64,000 bases of DNA from a virus. Positions 16,393 to 25,112 of this stretch are shown here, in pieces. The DNA is taken from the IMG/VR virus record IMGVR_UViG_3300032294_002964, positions 28,078 to 92,077 of that record; one strand, 5' to 3'. The notes below the pieces were generated by a model, which was not told where the DNA came from, did no database searches, and worked only from the letters and a program-made list of their open reading frames with translations. Within the stretch, counting starts at the first letter, position 1; each line of letters opens with the position of its first letter. Made by a program: the position numbers and the translations under genes.

Positions 16393-16707
16393 ATGAAAAG
16401 CGAAATCAAAATTGAATTCTCAAACAAGAAAGAACTGAAAAGAGTTATTGAAAAGGCTTACTTTGAAGAAGGTTATTTAGGTAAACTTTTAACCAAGAAT
16501 AATTTTGTAGAAATAACACCTGAAGTAGATGATATTCTCTACACAGTTGTTAAAGGTTTAAATAACGCAACTATTAAAGTTACTAACAATGATTTGATTG
16601 ATGGATCTTGTAGATTTATAGTAGACGATACTGGGGAAAATCCAAAGCTATTCCCAATTTCTATGTATTGTATCGTTGATGATAATAAAAAATACATTTT
16701 TTACTAA
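16393..16707 (+). CDS. Unknown small protein upstream of GMP reductase
   Basis: 104 residues, charged, with a helix-rich N-terminal half (ELKRVIEKAYFEEG) and a beta C-terminal half. Ends one base before the ATG of the GMP reductase gene and so is probably cotranscribed with it. No recognised motif. The true start is taken as the first ATG after an A/T-rich spacer of 28 bases. Confidence 0.55.
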   Translation: MKSEIKIEFSNKKELKRVIEKAYFEEGYLGKLLTKNNFVEITPEVDDILYTVVKGLNNATIKVTNNDLIDGSCRFIVDDTGENPKLFPISMYCIVDDNKKYIFY

Positions 16708-16708
16708 A

Positions 16709-17650
16709 ATGAATAAATTTGATTTTGAGCAAGTTAACCTTGTTCCACGCAAGTGTGTCGTTGATTCAAGGAGTGAGTGTGATACTTCTGTAAAATTCGG
16801 AAACTTCACATTTAAAATGCCTATTGTTCCTGCAAACATGGAATGTGTCATTGATGAAAATGTTGCTATAAAATTGGCAAAGGCAGGATACTTTTATATA
16901 ATTCACCGATTTAATGTTAATCCGATCTTATTCATTCTGCAAATGAAGAATCTTGGATTGGTTTCATCTATATCACTTGGAGTTAATGAAGACTCTTATA
17001 AGATTATTGATGAAATGAAGTCTACTAGTATGATACCAGACTTTATAACAATTGATATCGCACACGGTCATTCAATCAAAATGGAAAGAATGATTAAATA
17101 TATCAAAGAAAACTTACCTACTGTGTTTGTAATTGCTGGTAATATTTCAACATCTGACGCAGTTAGAGATTTAGAAGAATGGGGAGCTGACGCAACTAAG
17201 GTTGGAATTGGACCGGGAATGGCTTGTACTACTTGGCCGACAACTGGATTTGGATCGAGAAATTGTCAAGCTGCTACGGTATACAACTGTTCTCTTGTTG
17301 CTACTAAACCAATTGTTGCTGATGGTGGTATTCGTGTACCAGGTGACATTGCTAAAAGTTTAGTTCTTGGTGCTACTATGGTAATGGTTGGTGGGATGTT
17401 ATCCGGATTTAAAGACTCTCCAGGTCACTTAGTTAGTATTGATGGTAAATACAAAAAAGAATTTTGGGGATCAGCATCACAATTTCAATCAGGAAAATCA
17501 AATCGTATTGAAGGTACTAAAATTCTAGTTGATTATAAAGATCGTTCTATTTTAGATGAAATGAAATATTTAGAAGAATGTCTTCAAAGTTCAATTTCAT
17601 ACGGTGGTGGAACCGATCTTAGTTGTTTTTCTAAGGTTAAGTGGATTTAA
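16709..17650 (+). CDS. guaC: GMP reductase (GuaC type)
   Basis: 313 residues from the ATG at 16709 (MNKFDFEQVNLVPRKC); an in-frame ATG at 16676 lies inside the preceding gene and is rejected. A beta/alpha-barrel of the IMP dehydrogenase/GMP reductase family without CBS domains, the size of GMP reductase. Landmarks: ITIDIAHGHS near residue 118, the GNISTSDAV strand, the catalytic loop KVGIGPGMACTTW with its Cys, VADGGIRVPGD (phosphate site) and MVGGMLSG. The enzyme turns GMP plus NADPH into IMP and ammonia. In a phage it would shift purine pools, away from GTP or towards adenine nucleotides. IMP dehydrogenase is the alternative, less likely. Confidence 0.85.
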   Translation: MNKFDFEQVNLVPRKCVVDSRSECDTSVKFGNFTFKMPIVPANMECVIDENVAIKLAKAGYFYIIHRFNVNPILFILQMKNLGLVSSISLGVNEDSYKIIDEMKSTSMIPDFITIDIAHGHSIKMERMIKYIKENLPTVFVIAGNISTSDAVRDLEEWGADATKVGIGPGMACTTWPTTGFGSRNCQAATVYNCSLVATKPIVADGGIRVPGDIAKSLVLGATMVMVGGMLSGFKDSPGHLVSIDGKYKKEFWGSASQFQSGKSNRIEGTKILVDYKDRSILDEMKYLEECLQSSISYGGGTDLSCFSKVKWI

Positions 17651-18333
17651 ACTTCAAAGGTTACTTTAAAATCACCATGACTATAGTTATAACTGCTGAA
17701 ACCAAATCTATTACACACTAAATCAAATAGTTCTTCTACTTCTTTATCAATTTTACCATTGTAACTTGTGGATTCAAATTCTATTGTTACTTCAACCGCT
17801 TCTTTTGAATAATGTGGTCTATAATAGTCAAATGATAGATTTGTCAATCCGTATTTACTAAATAGTGACTCAATATCTTCTTCATCTGGCCATTTAAAAT
17901 CTTCATCTAGCTTTTGGTCTGGTTTAGAAAAATAGAATGATAACATCATGAATTTAACATCACCTTCATTATTAGGTGGTGGACTAGTACTAATTTTCAT
18001 ATCATACATTGACCAATCTTCATCTTTTAATCTACCTATTGTAGTTTGTATTTGACTAACAATAGATACAAAATCTGTATAATCTTTAACATCATGGAAT
18101 ACAATAATAAAGTGACCTCTGATCACATTTCCAGTATTTATAATTGGTTTGAAATTTTTATAACGAGAACTTTTATCAATATAGTCTTGATAATTCATAT
18201 CATCAATAGGTGACTTAAACAAGATTTTTCTATCATCATCTAAAAAATCTCGCATAGCATCAATAATTATATCCACTTCATTTTCATGAGTGTGATTTTC
18301 ATTTATTCTATTGAAATATTTTAAGTGTTTCAT
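17647..18333 (-). CDS. Tagged alpha/beta protein, unknown
   Basis: 228 residues. N-terminus MKHLKYFNRINENHTHE carries the shared tag (candidate cut I-N-E/N). After it: a helix (VDIIIDAMRDFLDDD), strands, and a second similar helix-strand unit near residue 155 (DEEDIESLFSKYGL), so it may hold two copies of one fold. First in reading order after five upstream tagged genes, each linked by ATGA or close spacing. Overlaps the convergent GMP reductase stop by four bases. Confidence 0.7.
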   Translation of the reverse strand: MKHLKYFNRINENHTHENEVDIIIDAMRDFLDDDRKILFKSPIDDMNYQDYIDKSSRYKNFKPIINTGNVIRGHFIIVFHDVKDYTDFVSIVSQIQTTIGRLKDEDWSMYDMKISTSPPPNNEGDVKFMMLSFYFSKPDQKLDEDFKWPDEEDIESLFSKYGLTNLSFDYYRPHYSKEAVEVTIEFESTSYNGKIDKEVEELFDLVCNRFGFSSYNYSHGDFKVTFEV

Positions 18334-18857
18334 TTTTTATCCTCTTCTATTGATGTATAATAAAAATCACATTTTAAATCTAAGAAATTTATAACATCAT
18401 CAAATTTCATTTGTTTATCAAAAATCTCTTTTCTTACATATTTATGCAAGTTGTCTAATGATTTTTGATAATATTCGTCTTTTATATCCATTTTAGACCA
18501 GTCAAAAGATGCTGATTTTTTACTATAAATTGAAAAACCTATTTTAATAACGCCAAAGTTGTCAGTCTTAACATTTAAAATAACAACTGGTTTCCATGCG
18601 TGTTTAGCAGCAGATAGTGATGTATTAAATTCTTTATGATATTTTTCTAACCATTCGCTATTACAAGGTCCACCACTCCACTCACCATTTCTTATGTACA
18701 TCTCCTTATAATCTTCAATCATCTTTGTAATTAAATCTTGATCTTTGCATTCGTATTTAGTACCGATTGAAATAGATACATCACATTCAGAACCATAGAT
18801 ATCTATAAGTCCTAAATCATCTTCTTCAAATTCTTCAAATATTTTTAAATATTTCAT
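18330..18857 (-). CDS. Tagged protein, unknown
   Basis: 175 residues. N-terminus MKYLKIFEEFEEDDLG is a looser form of the tag (M-K-x-L-K-x-F-E-E). The rest is alpha/beta with a central aromatic stretch (MYIRNGEWSGGPCNSEWLEK) and a C-terminal helix followed by a Lys-rich end. Overlaps both neighbours by four bases, so it belongs to one translationally coupled set 17647-19348. Confidence 0.65.
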   Translation of the reverse strand: MKYLKIFEEFEEDDLGLIDIYGSECDVSISIGTKYECKDQDLITKMIEDYKEMYIRNGEWSGGPCNSEWLEKYHKEFNTSLSAAKHAWKPVVILNVKTDNFGVIKIGFSIYSKKSASFDWSKMDIKDEYYQKSLDNLHKYVRKEIFDKQMKFDDVINFLDLKCDFYYTSIEEDKK

Positions 18858-19348
18858 ACTTCTAAAACAAATTGACCTCTATAAGCTTTAAAATCTTCTT
18901 TCTTCATTACAGTAATAACAGTTAAAGTGAACTCATTATCACCTGCCTCTAACTGACAAACAATATTTAAATTAGATTTTTTATTCTTTATAACAAATCT
19001 ATTTGGTTCACCTGCTCTAACACCACGAGTTGGATAATCATCTTCATCTTGATAAATATCAAATCTATCTTGCATTAATGCAATTGTTAATTCTTCAACT
19101 CCTGATTCAATTGTATCTAATATTTCATCTTTAGATATACCAGCTTCAATTTTACCACCAGTATCAGTAACCCCATGTCTATATTGTCTTGAAAGAGCAT
19201 GACCGATGGCCTCTACATCAATTCTAATTTCAACTGGCTGTTTGATATCACCAATAAATTCTGGACCCTTTCTATCCATTAATTTTGGACTCACATATCC
19301 AGGTCTAATGGCTTCAGATATTTGTTTGAATGATTTTAAATGTCTCAT
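18854..19348 (-). CDS. Tagged protein, unknown
   Basis: 164 residues. N-terminus MRHLKSFKQISEAIRPGY is the best match in the set to a T4-like leader: I-S-E/A is a good gp21-type cut site and leaves a 12-residue leader. The mature part has strand-helix-strand order with an Arg-rich loop (ALSRQYRHGVTD). No known domain. It starts the coupled set 17647-19348. Confidence 0.7.
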   Translation of the reverse strand: MRHLKSFKQISEAIRPGYVSPKLMDRKGPEFIGDIKQPVEIRIDVEAIGHALSRQYRHGVTDTGGKIEAGISKDEILDTIESGVEELTIALMQDRFDIYQDEDDYPTRGVRAGEPNRFVIKNKKSNLNIVCQLEAGDNEFTLTVITVMKKEDFKAYRGQFVLEV

Positions 19349-19378
19349 AGATTTATATATTAATTTAATAATATACTA

Positions 19379-19762
19379 TTAACGCCCGTAAATATTTATT
19401 GTATAGACAGATCCACCTGTCCAACCTATTTCACACTCAAGGCCTAATCTACTTAGTCTGTTGATGAACTCTCTCATATCCATTTGAAAGTCCTCTCCTA
19501 AATATCCATCAACACCAGCAGATCCAAAATAATCATCAAATAATATATCAATGGAAGCACACCAAGAACTTTCACTAGGAAATCTAAGAGAATAACAATT
19601 ATCAAGGTCTCCTGAGTGCCATCGTTGTAGATCATCAAAGTTATCTACATATTTTAAATCATATTGATCTGCATACTCTCTAAATATATCTAAAATATCA
19701 TCCAGATAATCATTGATTAAATATTTTTTAGACTCATTAAAATTTTTGAATTTTTTTATCAT
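19379..19762 (-). CDS. Tagged small acidic protein, unknown
   Basis: 127 residues. N-terminus MIKKFKNFNESKKYL carries the tag (F-N-E/S). The mature part begins with a helix of the pattern seen in sister proteins (DYLDDILDIFREYADQYDL), followed by strands and a Gly-rich loop (DDYFGSAGVDGYLGED). Acidic overall. Lies four bases after the next tagged gene. Function unknown. Confidence 0.7.
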   Translation of the reverse strand: MIKKFKNFNESKKYLINDYLDDILDIFREYADQYDLKYVDNFDDLQRWHSGDLDNCYSLRFPSESSWCASIDILFDDYFGSAGVDGYLGEDFQMDMREFINRLSRLGLECEIGWTGGSVYTINIYGR

Positions 19763-19766
19763 TTAA

Positions 19767-20621
19767 TTAGTAAATTATTATTCCAAGTTCGTGAAGTTCT
19801 TCACTACCATATTCCTCAATAAATTCATCTACTGGATAGAATTCATTTTCGTTTGTTAATTCGATGTCAATATTTAAATCATACTCAGACAAGAATGATT
19901 GTAGTCTTTTAATAGTTGGTAAAATATGATCATTAAATCTAAAAAAATTAAAAGAATTATCTTCTAAATCTATATTAATAGAGTCTTTTAATTCTGAATC
20001 TTTTTTCTCATAAAGCTTATGATATTGACCTATAGTAGAATCAACATCTATATCGTGTTCTTCTAAATCCAATAATATATCTTTAATATCATCAAAAATT
20101 AATTCAAGTGTTGACCTATCAACTGACTCATTAATATCTTCTAAATCTCTAAAAGTTAAATCTAAATAAATAACATGTCTTAGAGATTGTTTTTTGGCGA
20201 ATGGTAACTCATCAATATATCTTTTCATTCTTGAAATACTATTGAACCAAACACCATCAAATGTTCTTAAATAGATACTAGATAACTCTATATTAAATTG
20301 ACTCTCTACGTGTTTTATAGATGATTCAACCTCTTCAAAAAAATCATCATCAATAGCAAAAACTCCTTTTTCAAGTGGTTTCAATCTTATTGAAAAGCTT
20401 TTAAAGCTACCAAGATATCTACCATCTGGTCCTATTTTTGAAAATTCATTATGATCTGTAACTATTTCTTTATCACCCAATGATAGTGCATGTCCAGTAT
20501 AAACATCTGAAACTTCTAATCCACAATCTTTCACACCAACAAAAATATCTGAAATCTCTTGAACAGTTTCCTCACTCTCTTTATTAGATTCAAATAGTTT
20601 ATATGATTTTAAATATCTCAT
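19767..20621 (-). CDS. Tagged protein with two similar halves, unknown
   Basis: 284 residues. N-terminus MRYLKSYKLFESNKESEE carries the tag (L-F-E/S). Two units follow: VQEISDIFVGVKDCGLEV near residue 20 and a second helix LIFDDIKDILLDLEEHDIDV near 173, each followed by strands. This matches the helix-then-strands layout of shorter tagged proteins and suggests an internal duplication or a fusion of two such domains. Confidence 0.7.
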   Translation of the reverse strand: MRYLKSYKLFESNKESEETVQEISDIFVGVKDCGLEVSDVYTGHALSLGDKEIVTDHNEFSKIGPDGRYLGSFKSFSIRLKPLEKGVFAIDDDFFEEVESSIKHVESQFNIELSSIYLRTFDGVWFNSISRMKRYIDELPFAKKQSLRHVIYLDLTFRDLEDINESVDRSTLELIFDDIKDILLDLEEHDIDVDSTIGQYHKLYEKKDSELKDSINIDLEDNSFNFFRFNDHILPTIKRLQSFLSEYDLNIDIELTNENEFYPVDEFIEEYGSEELHELGIIIY

Positions 20622-20624
20622 AGA

Positions 20625-21011
20625 TTATATATAAAAGTCTATATTTATTCTGGATGTATATGGCCAATTTTCATCCATTTTAAGACCAGATGTTCTCAAT
20701 CCTCTACTATCTAAATAGATGTAAAATGGAGAAATATCACCATCAGCACGATGAAAGTTTGCACTATATCTATAACCAATTTCATTCATAATAGAAATTG
20801 ACTTTTTTAAGGTATTTGAAATTAGGCTATCAAAGAAGAATATACCTCTACTTTTAATTGTAACTCTATATTCACTATTTCCACTATCATCATATCCTTT
20901 AAAAACTTCAACATCATATCCCTCATCTATTAAGTCTGTAAATATATCTTTAAGATGTTCTTGAACATCATCTAATGACTCATTTATGTTAAAATATTTA
21001 AGATACTTCAT
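20625..21011 (-). CDS. Tagged small protein, unknown
   Basis: 128 residues. N-terminus MKYLKYFNINESLDD carries the tag (I-N-E/S). Then the recurrent helix VQEHLKDIFTDLIDEGYDV and strands (YRVTIKSRGIFFFD). Its ATG shares one base with the stop of the neck-like gene, so it appears cotranscribed with a virion gene, in line with a late, virion-related role. Confidence 0.72.
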   Translation of the reverse strand: MKYLKYFNINESLDDVQEHLKDIFTDLIDEGYDVEVFKGYDDSGNSEYRVTIKSRGIFFFDSLISNTLKKSISIMNEIGYRYSANFHRADGDISPFYIYLDSRGLRTSGLKMDENWPYTSRINIDFYI

Positions 21012-21790
21012 TACCTTTTAACCATGTAGAAGAAGCTTGAGTTTGATTGACCTTTTATTTCTTCTTCAACTTCTTTTATTTCTTCATTTCCCTGTGTAAT
21101 CATATCAGCAGAATTTATCTTAACACCACCTGGTAAAGTGTAGTCATATCTACCAGTTAAATTACCATATTGTTTCTTAGCCCAACCGGTTACCCACTTT
21201 ACAAATAAATCATCCTTGAATAAGTATTCAGGTCTTATATTAGCATAACCTTCAATCACAACATCATATTTTACATTTGTTAAAATGTGTAATCTATGTT
21301 GCAATTGATTAAAGTGATATTTAAGTGTATATTTATTTAATTGATTCAACATATCAGACATCGAATCAAGTATTGTTTTATAAACACCTAACTCACCTAT
21401 TGTTGTTACATATGATGATAGATATGGTTGATTAGTAACACCAAGGTTTACAGATAGGTTTGGTGTGTTTATACCTAATTGTAATAAGCTCTGTGATCTA
21501 ACTTCGTATAAATATGAAATAGTTTGTATCTCACAAGGCACATTAACATATCTATACTTTGTAAATTCTTCTGTTTGAAATGCTTCTTGATGTATCATAA
21601 AATACATTTTTTGAACAGCATACTGATAATTTCTATAAAAATAAGGAAGTGCCCTTGTTTCTATAATTCTTCGGATTTCAGAATCTGGTAAAACTTTTGG
21701 AAGTGCACAACCCACCGTTATTTCATTTTGAACGAAGTCTATTAATTCTTCAATGGTATATCCATCATTGTATGGTACATATTCATCCAT
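21011..21790 (-). CDS. Neck/head-completion-like virion protein
   Basis: 259 residues. The N-terminal region (EELIDFVQNEITVGCALP, then RIIETRALPYFYRNYQYAV) and the aromatic/charged C-terminus resemble neck proteins of T4-type phages (gp13/gp14 kind), which seal the head and join the tail. This is by general pattern and context; I see no diagnostic motif. A T4-late-like TATAAATA lies 18 bases before the ATG, as expected for a structural gene. Could also be another connector or baseplate protein. Confidence 0.45.
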   Translation of the reverse strand: MDEYVPYNDGYTIEELIDFVQNEITVGCALPKVLPDSEIRRIIETRALPYFYRNYQYAVQKMYFMIHQEAFQTEEFTKYRYVNVPCEIQTISYLYEVRSQSLLQLGINTPNLSVNLGVTNQPYLSSYVTTIGELGVYKTILDSMSDMLNQLNKYTLKYHFNQLQHRLHILTNVKYDVVIEGYANIRPEYLFKDDLFVKWVTGWAKKQYGNLTGRYDYTLPGGVKINSADMITQGNEEIKEVEEEIKGQSNSSFFYMVKR

Positions 21791-21807
21791 AGGTTTGGTC
21801 TATATTT

Positions 21808-21815
21808 TATTTATA
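21808..21815 (-). promoter_or_regulatory. T4-late-like promoter box TATAAATA
   Basis: Exact TATAAATA on the minus strand, 18 bases before the neck-like gene, within the longer GATTTAATATATAAATAAAAT that recurs at 26010. In DNA this AT-rich the octamer alone is weak evidence. Confidence 0.4.
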
Positions 21816-21847
21816 TATTAAATCAAACAAATCAACTTAGAACATAC

Positions 21848-21855
21848 TATAAATA
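21848..21855 (+). promoter_or_regulatory. T4-late-like promoter box TATAAATA
   Basis: Exact TATAAATA in a short palindromic setting (ACTATAAATAGT), 20 bases before the ATG of the glycosyltransferase at 21876. It forms a divergent pair with the box at 21808. Confidence 0.4.
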
Positions 21856-21875
21856 GTAAAATATTTTTAAATTTA

Positions 21876-22991
21876 ATGAAGACTATTGGACTATGTATGA
21901 TTGTAAAAGACGAATCTCATGTTATAACGAGATGTCTAGACTCAGTAAAAAGACTATTAGATTATGTTCTTATTGTAGATACTGGTTCGATTGACGGAAC
22001 GCCTCAAGTTATTTATAACTGGTTATCTCAAAATCAAATTCCAGGTGAGGTTATAATAGAGCCTTGGAAAAACTTTGCATATAATAGAAGTTTTGCTTTA
22101 AAGAAACTTAGAGAAAAAGAAGATATCGACTATGCTTTAATGATAGATGCTGATGAAATTTTAGTATTTGAGAATGATTTTAATGTAGAAATTTTTAAGT
22201 CAAGTTTATACGCAGACATATATGACATATTAACAAATATGGGAGGATTTACATATAATAGACCAACTTTAACATCGAATAGAAGAAATTCAAGATACGA
22301 GGGAGTTGTTCACGAGTTTTTAGCAATGGATGATGGTGGATCAAAAGACTCAGCAAGGGGATTTTATAATTGCCCTATACAAGATAGTGCTAGAAATAGA
22401 AGTTCTAATAAATTTTTAAAAGATGCTGAACTTCTAGAAGAGGCTCTAAAAGATCCAGAATTAAGTGATTGGTTTAGATCAAGGTATACTTTTTATTTAG
22501 CACAGTGCTATAGAGATGGTGGTAAACCAGAGTTATCTTTAGAAAGATACTTAGAAAGATCAAAACAAGGGTTCTGGGAAGAAGAAGTTTACATGAGTCT
22601 TTATACAGCAGCTAACTTAATGAAGGGTTTAAATTATTCTAAAGAAAAAGTTTTACAGACATATATGGAAGCACATGAGGCTCTACCATATAGAGCAGAG
22701 GCTATTCACGGTGCAATTAATTACTGTCGATACAATGGATTAAATCAACAAGGATACATTTTAGGCAAGCATGCTATTACAATAAAATGTCCCGAAAATT
22801 CACTTTTTGTAGAAAAGTGGATTTATGACTACGGAATATTAGATGAATTTTCTATTTTAGCTTTTTGGGCTGGAAATTTTCAAGAATCTAAAGAAGCATG
22901 TGAAAGACTACTGTTTGAAAATAAAATACCCGACCATTATGTTGATCGGGTTAAATCTAATTTACAGTTTGCAATTGATAGACTTAGTTAA
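21876..22991 (+). CDS. Family 2 glycosyltransferase with helical-repeat C-terminus
   Basis: 371 residues. A classic GT2 start: IGLCMIVKDESHVITRCLDS, then VDTGSIDGT and the DxD motif in LMIDADEIL (near residue 93). From about residue 190 the sequence becomes TPR-like helix pairs (FYLAQCYRDGGKPELSLERY). This two-part design is widespread in viruses and bacteria and is thought to add sugars to proteins or glycans. It sits apart from the glycan block at 1-5174. Its 3' end overlaps the convergent dnaJ by eight bases and holds dnaJ's likely terminator. Confidence 0.85.
   Translation: MKTIGLCMIVKDESHVITRCLDSVKRLLDYVLIVDTGSIDGTPQVIYNWLSQNQIPGEVIIEPWKNFAYNRSFALKKLREKEDIDYALMIDADEILVFENDFNVEIFKSSLYADIYDILTNMGGFTYNRPTLTSNRRNSRYEGVVHEFLAMDDGGSKDSARGFYNCPIQDSARNRSSNKFLKDAELLEEALKDPELSDWFRSRYTFYLAQCYRDGGKPELSLERYLERSKQGFWEEEVYMSLYTAANLMKGLNYSKEKVLQTYMEAHEALPYRAEAIHGAINYCRYNGLNQQGYILGKHAITIKCPENSLFVEKWIYDYGILDEFSILAFWAGNFQESKEACERLLFENKIPDHYVDRVKSNLQFAIDRLS
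22921..22951 (-). terminator. Possible dnaJ terminator inside the opposite gene
   Basis: On the minus strand ACCCGA and TCGGGT pair around a 12-base loop, followed by ATTTTATTTT. It lies 33 bases past the dnaJ stop, within the glycosyltransferase coding sequence. The stem is short, so support is moderate. Confidence 0.5.
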
Positions 22992-24036
22992 AATTAGGTG
23001 ATTCTTTTAATTTAGATAGAATTTCTCTCTCACTCGTCGAGATGTTTTGAGGAATCTTTATATTCATTCTGATAAATAAATCACCAATTGCACCTCTTAG
23101 ATTAAGATCTGGAACACCCTTTCCTTGAAATCTCAGTACCTTTCCATGTTCAGTTCCAGGTTGAACTGAGAAGCTCATTTCACCATGTGGTGTTGATATT
23201 TTATATTCCTTTCCTAAAATTGCATCGATAACTGAAACATATTGATCATAAACTAAATTATTATTTTCTCTTTTAAAAAAAGGATCTTGTTTCTCTTCTA
23301 TGTGAATAATTAAGTCACCTGGTTGTCCTAACTTTATCCAATTTCCCATTTGATTCATTGATAAGTTTACACCACCAACTGCACCACTTGGTATTTTTAT
23401 ATCTACTGTTTCTTCTTTAGGAACAGTTCCCTGACCTCTACAATTATTACAATTTGTTTTAGTAATTTGTCCGTGACCATTGCAAGAGGTACAATTAATT
23501 ATCTGTTGAATTGTACCAAATGGAGTTTGTTGAACAACTCTTCTTTGTCCAGTTCCTTGACAAATACCACAATTTGTTAAATCTCTACCACCATACCCAT
23601 CGCAAGTATTACACTTAACTTGTCTTGTATATCTAAGTGTTTTATCAACACCTTTTATAATATCACCGATAGTTACATCAACTTTTATTCTAAGATCGTT
23701 TCCTCTTCTATTTTGTCTTTGAGAATTCATATTTCCAAATCCAAAAATATCACCAAATCTTGAAAAGATATCATCCATTCCGAATCCACCAAATGGACTT
23801 CCACCTCCTCCAAAATTACCACCTACAGAACCATATGTGTCATATTCTTGTTTCTTTTGTGGATCTGATAATACATCAAATGCCTCAGCACATTCTTTAA
23901 ACTTTTCTTCAGCTGTAGAATCACCTGGATTTTTATCCGGATGATACTTCATAGCCATCTTTCTATATGATTTTTTTATTTCATCAGCTGATGATCCTCT
24001 ATCAACTTCAAGTATTTGATAATAATCTTTACTCAT
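22984..24036 (-). CDS. dnaJ: Co-chaperone DnaJ (Hsp40), complete
   Basis: 350 residues, full type I DnaJ. J domain residues 1-70 with the HPD motif (KYHPDKNPGD); Gly/Phe-rich region 75-105; zinc domain with all four CxxCxGxG repeats (CNTCDGYG, CGICQGTG, CTSCNGHG, CNNCRGQG); C-terminal substrate-binding part with IPSGAVGG and HGEMSF. It stimulates DnaK ATPase and delivers clients. Together with grpE (24608) and dnaK (27319) it makes a complete Hsp70 system. Close to bacterial sequences, so host capture is likely. Confidence 0.96.
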   Translation of the reverse strand: MSKDYYQILEVDRGSSADEIKKSYRKMAMKYHPDKNPGDSTAEEKFKECAEAFDVLSDPQKKQEYDTYGSVGGNFGGGGSPFGGFGMDDIFSRFGDIFGFGNMNSQRQNRRGNDLRIKVDVTIGDIIKGVDKTLRYTRQVKCNTCDGYGGRDLTNCGICQGTGQRRVVQQTPFGTIQQIINCTSCNGHGQITKTNCNNCRGQGTVPKEETVDIKIPSGAVGGVNLSMNQMGNWIKLGQPGDLIIHIEEKQDPFFKRENNNLVYDQYVSVIDAILGKEYKISTPHGEMSFSVQPGTEHGKVLRFQGKGVPDLNLRGAIGDLFIRMNIKIPQNISTSEREILSKLKESPNFN

Positions 24037-24080
24037 ATTTTAATTATTCTTTTTATTTTATTTTAACAAAAATTATACCA

Positions 24081-24611
24081 CTATATACTTAGATGTCTGG
24101 ATAATTTTATATCTCTAATTTCTTTTTTCATCTCATCAACTGAAATAGAAGCTAAATAACTAATTTTAGATCCTATATAATCTTCTACTATTAAGGTTAG
24201 AATTTCAGAATTAGTATCAATATTTTCAAAGTCATTTAATTTATCATGATTTTTTAAAAATTTATTTGATAAGAACTCCAAAAATTCTCTTAAATTAAAT
24301 TGCAATTGATACAATTCAAGTCTATAGTTATGTATCTCACCCGGTACTGATGAGAAAATACCTGGCTTATTAATAAAAAACATAGAATAAGCTCTTCTAA
24401 GAGTCGGTAGTATATACTCAATTGGACTATTAGAGTTCTCTATTTTTTTATAGAAAACTGGATCGGTAAATAAATCATAGTGTAAAGTTGTGGAGTCTTT
24501 AAATAACTCTTTAAGGTGTTTAACATCCTCTGTGTTATTTATTCCTCCACACAATGTGCTATAAAGAATCTCATTATCTAAGTCCTTTAATGATTTAAAG
24601 TCACCACTCAT
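24081..24611 (-). CDS. Unknown helical protein between dnaJ and grpE
   Basis: 176 residues, mostly helical, no tag, no membrane segment. It overlaps the grpE stop by four bases, so it is translated with the chaperone genes. A loop PGIFSSVPGEIHNYRLELYQ is the most distinctive piece. No family recognised. Being inside the chaperone operon it could be a client or adaptor, but nothing in the sequence shows this. Confidence 0.6.
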   Translation of the reverse strand: MSGDFKSLKDLDNEILYSTLCGGINNTEDVKHLKELFKDSTTLHYDLFTDPVFYKKIENSNSPIEYILPTLRRAYSMFFINKPGIFSSVPGEIHNYRLELYQLQFNLREFLEFLSNKFLKNHDKLNDFENIDTNSEILTLIVEDYIGSKISYLASISVDEMKKEIRDIKLSRHLSI

Positions 24612-25111
24612 TTTGATAAAATAACTTTTGGATATCTAAATGGCTTACCATTTATTGTATATCCTTTTGATACAACATCAATTATTTTTTTCTCACCAGT
24701 CTCTAACATTGAAACCACCTCGTGTAAATCAGAATCGTATGTCTCTGTTTGAATTTCTTCAATTCCTTGATTTTTCAAAAAATTATGAACTTTATTAAGA
24801 ATAATATTAATTCCCTCAGATTCACCAATTGATTTTTTTGCTATGTGTAAATCATTATCTAAATCAAGAATTGAATTTAACATTTTACCCTTAGTGCTAA
24901 TTACTAATTCTTCTTTTTCTTTTTGAACACGCTTCTTATAGTTTTCAAATTCAGCATAGAGTCTCATGTATGAGTCTTTTGATTTAATCTCAGCATACTC
25001 ATCCATTATCTCATTTAAAACTAATTCACCTGCTTCATCGTGAATAATTTTGAACTTCTTATTATCCTCACCAAGAAGTTTCTTTTCTCTTAAAAATTCT
25101 ACTGTATCCAT
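24608..25111 (-). CDS. grpE: Nucleotide exchange factor GrpE
   Basis: 167 residues. Long N-terminal coiled coil followed by the GrpE core: RLYAEFENYKKRVQKEKEE near residue 46, then a four-helix part and the beta domain with HEVVSMLETGEKKIIDVVSK and GYTINGKPFRYPKVILSK at the very end. This matches GrpE, which releases ADP from DnaK. The family's usual HEAv is HEVV here. Two bases after the 25113-25598 gene. Confidence 0.9.
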   Translation of the reverse strand: MDTVEFLREKKLLGEDNKKFKIIHDEAGELVLNEIMDEYAEIKSKDSYMRLYAEFENYKKRVQKEKEELVISTKGKMLNSILDLDNDLHIAKKSIGESEGINIILNKVHNFLKNQGIEEIQTETYDSDLHEVVSMLETGEKKIIDVVSKGYTINGKPFRYPKVILSK

Positions 25112-25112
25112 A

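Noticed and set aside
19350-19357. TATAAATC as a late promoter for the 18854 gene
   Set aside because: It is only two bases from the ATG, so transcription would start within the gene.
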